24,657 nucleotides of DNA, from the NCBI GenBank assembly GCA_051884915.1, contig JBJEWF010000025.1, positions 1 to 24,657 of the forward strand, given 5' to 3'. The stretch is from RUG572 sp051884915 (GTDB lineage Bacteria; Verrucomicrobiota; Kiritimatiellia; RFP12; UBA1067). Below, in pieces: positions 24,037 to 24,657 of the stretch. Within the stretch, counting starts at the first letter, position 1. Each line of letters opens with the position of its first letter. The notes beneath the pieces are model-generated. The model did not search any database. It was not told where the DNA came from and worked only from the letters and a program-made list of their open reading frames with translations. Position numbers and translations under genes: made by a program.

Positions 24037-24432
24037 TTACTTCACCGGGCCAAAGCAACCCTTCGAGAAATTGAAGAAGACGAACCAGGGCAGGAAGCCC
24101 GTGTCGTTGATGCAGACGAGACCGAACTGGAGCGAAGCCTCCTTCGCCCTGCACACGCACGCGACCTGCGCGCCGTTGCGGACGGACCCGGCCTGGCTAT
24201 AACCAACGGCGTACTGGCAGCCGGACTTGACCTGCTTGGTCTTGCTGTAGCAGAGCGAGACTTGGGCGCCCTTGATGGATTCGGCTTCGGACGCGAAGCC
24301 CAGCACGCAGCCCGAGACGTCCTTGGTCACAACCTCTCCGGGGTTACCCGCCCACCAGCTCCAGATGAACTCGGCCCTGGCCGTCGCCACTCCCATCATC
24401 ACTGCGCAAAGCGCAATCGTCAGCTTTTTCAT
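24037..24432 (-). CDS. small exported Cys-containing repeat protein (LA_2272-like)
   Basis: This is a 131-residue protein with a signal peptide (MKKLTIALCAVMMGVATARA). The mature part has about five short units of roughly 15-16 residues: DVSGCVLGF, IKGAQVSLCYS, VKSGCQYAVGYS, VRNGAQVACVC and ASLQFGLVCI. It ends with INDTGFLPWFVFFNFSKGCF. The pattern (G-x-Q-x-x-L/C at each unit and a final LPxFxFFNF) recalls the LA_2272-type surface repeat proteins, which form small beta-sheets; here several hydrophobic positions are Cys. AGGAG lies 7 bases before the ATG, and a good promoter is at 24476-24504. Function unknown; family assignment is from memory. Confidence 0.7.
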   Translation of the reverse strand: MKKLTIALCAVMMGVATARAEFIWSWWAGNPGEVVTKDVSGCVLGFASEAESIKGAQVSLCYSKTKQVKSGCQYAVGYSQAGSVRNGAQVACVCRAKEASLQFGLVCINDTGFLPWFVFFNFSKGCFGPVK

Positions 24433-24475
24433 TGTGGTTCTCCTGTTGTGAGGTTCTAAAACCCGAACTGCGCGT

Positions 24476-24504
24476 AGTATAGCATACTCGGCCGTACGGG
24501 GCAA
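24476..24504 (-). promoter_or_regulatory. promoter of the small exported protein
   Basis: On the minus strand TTGCCC (24504-24499), 17 bases, TATACT (24481-24476), with TGC directly before the -10. This is a good housekeeping-type promoter with an extended -10. The start of transcription is near 24469, leaving a leader of about 37 bases. Confidence 0.7.
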
Positions 24505-24521
24505 CCGGCATCCGGATCCAC

Positions 24522-24548
24522 CCTTATCCCGGATTTTCCGGGATAAGG
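24522..24548. repeat. perfect 11-bp inverted repeat between divergent promoters
   Basis: CCTTATCCCGG, a 5-base loop ATTTT, then CCGGGATAAGG. It lies between the minus-strand promoter at 24476-24504 and the plus-strand promoter at 24566-24594. There is no T-run on either side, so it is not a normal terminator. It could be an operator for both genes or a REP-type palindrome. Confidence 0.65.
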
Positions 24549-24565
24549 TGTGAAATTTCCCGTCT

Positions 24566-24594
24566 TTGACCGGCAGCACAAAATATTGTACAAT
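24566..24594 (+). promoter_or_regulatory. housekeeping promoter of the plus-strand gene at the right edge
   Basis: TTGACC (24566-24571), 17 bases, TACAAT (24589-24594), close to the sigma-70 consensus at the ideal spacing. The -10 is part of a perfect palindrome ATTGTACAAT (24585-24594). The start codon follows at 24626, giving a leader of about 25 bases. Confidence 0.75.
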
Positions 24595-24625
24595 GTCCGG
24601 CATCGAAGCCAAAGGAGATGAAGCC

Positions 24626-24657
24626 ATGCCGAAAGTCCGCGATATGCCCCTGCGCCG
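24626..24657 (+). CDS. start of a plus-strand gene, possibly radC (cut by window edge)
   Basis: Ten complete codons, MPKVRDMPLR, are visible, with AAAGGAG about 8 bases before the ATG and a strong promoter upstream. The sequence resembles the N terminus of RadC-family (UPF0758, JAB/MPN-domain) proteins, which typically read I-x-D-x-P-x-x-E-R-P-R-E. That is too little to be sure, so no symbol is given. Confidence 0.6.
   Translation, partial: MPKVRDMPLR

Noticed and set aside
23593..24202. Open frames across the palindrome array on both strands.
   Set aside because: All are repetitive translations of the GGGG/CCCC repeats, without ribosome sites.
24522..24548. Rho-independent terminator.
   Set aside because: Perfect stem but no T-tract on either strand, and it sits between two divergent promoters, so it is listed as an inverted repeat.

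Overview
The window looks like a chromosomal segment of a Kiritimatiellota/Verrucomicrobiota-type (PVC) bacterium. The signs are a high-G+C type II secretion/type IV pilus-like cluster with large pilins, a secreted beta-strand-repeat protein of the autotransporter-associated type, a secreted GH5 glycosidase, and intergenic GC-rich palindrome arrays. The taxonomic guess is an inference. Almost every gene is on the minus strand; only the last 32 bases begin a plus-strand gene.

Region 1 (about 1-6620) is a five-gene operon, transcribed from 6549 down to 77, with overlapping or closely spaced genes. It encodes three dynamin-like GTPases with complete-looking GTPase domains, one dynamin-like GTPase that stops just before its G4 motif, and a small membrane-anchored protein. 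G+C in lines I counted is about 48-53%, against 65-78% in lines counted further right. A 34-bp sequence (25/34 identical, inverted) sits at each end, so the block looks like an acquired cassette. This is my best candidate for an undescribed membrane-acting, possibly defensive, system. Next to it (6627-6781) is a decayed gene fragment set between short repeats.

Region 2 (6822-10630) holds two exported proteins, a GH5 glycosidase and a 785-residue beta-strand-repeat protein. The latter has a recognisable promoter and a 12-G tract upstream.

Region 3 (10704-22456) is a secretion/pilus cluster. In transcription order it reads pseudopilin, pseudopilin, PilN/GspL-like, PilO/GspM-like, PilT-like ATPase, GspE/PilB ATPase, GspF/PilC, secretin, then two tandem paralogous large pilins. 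A terminator lies between the last two. Two promoters with the same unusual layout, a TTTACA direct repeat with an 11-bp period placed 20 bp upstream of a TAGRAT box, drive the cluster and the first tandem pilin. The secretin seems to carry a GspC/PilP-like domain at its N terminus, which may explain why no separate gspC/pilP gene is present. No prepilin peptidase gene is in the window.

Region 4 (22565-24657) holds a stand-alone ATP-pyrophosphatase subunit of GMP synthase, an array of eleven GGGG...CCCC palindromes just upstream of it, a small exported Cys-rich repeat protein, and a divergent promoter region with a perfect 11-bp inverted repeat. The start of a plus-strand gene, probably radC, ends the window.
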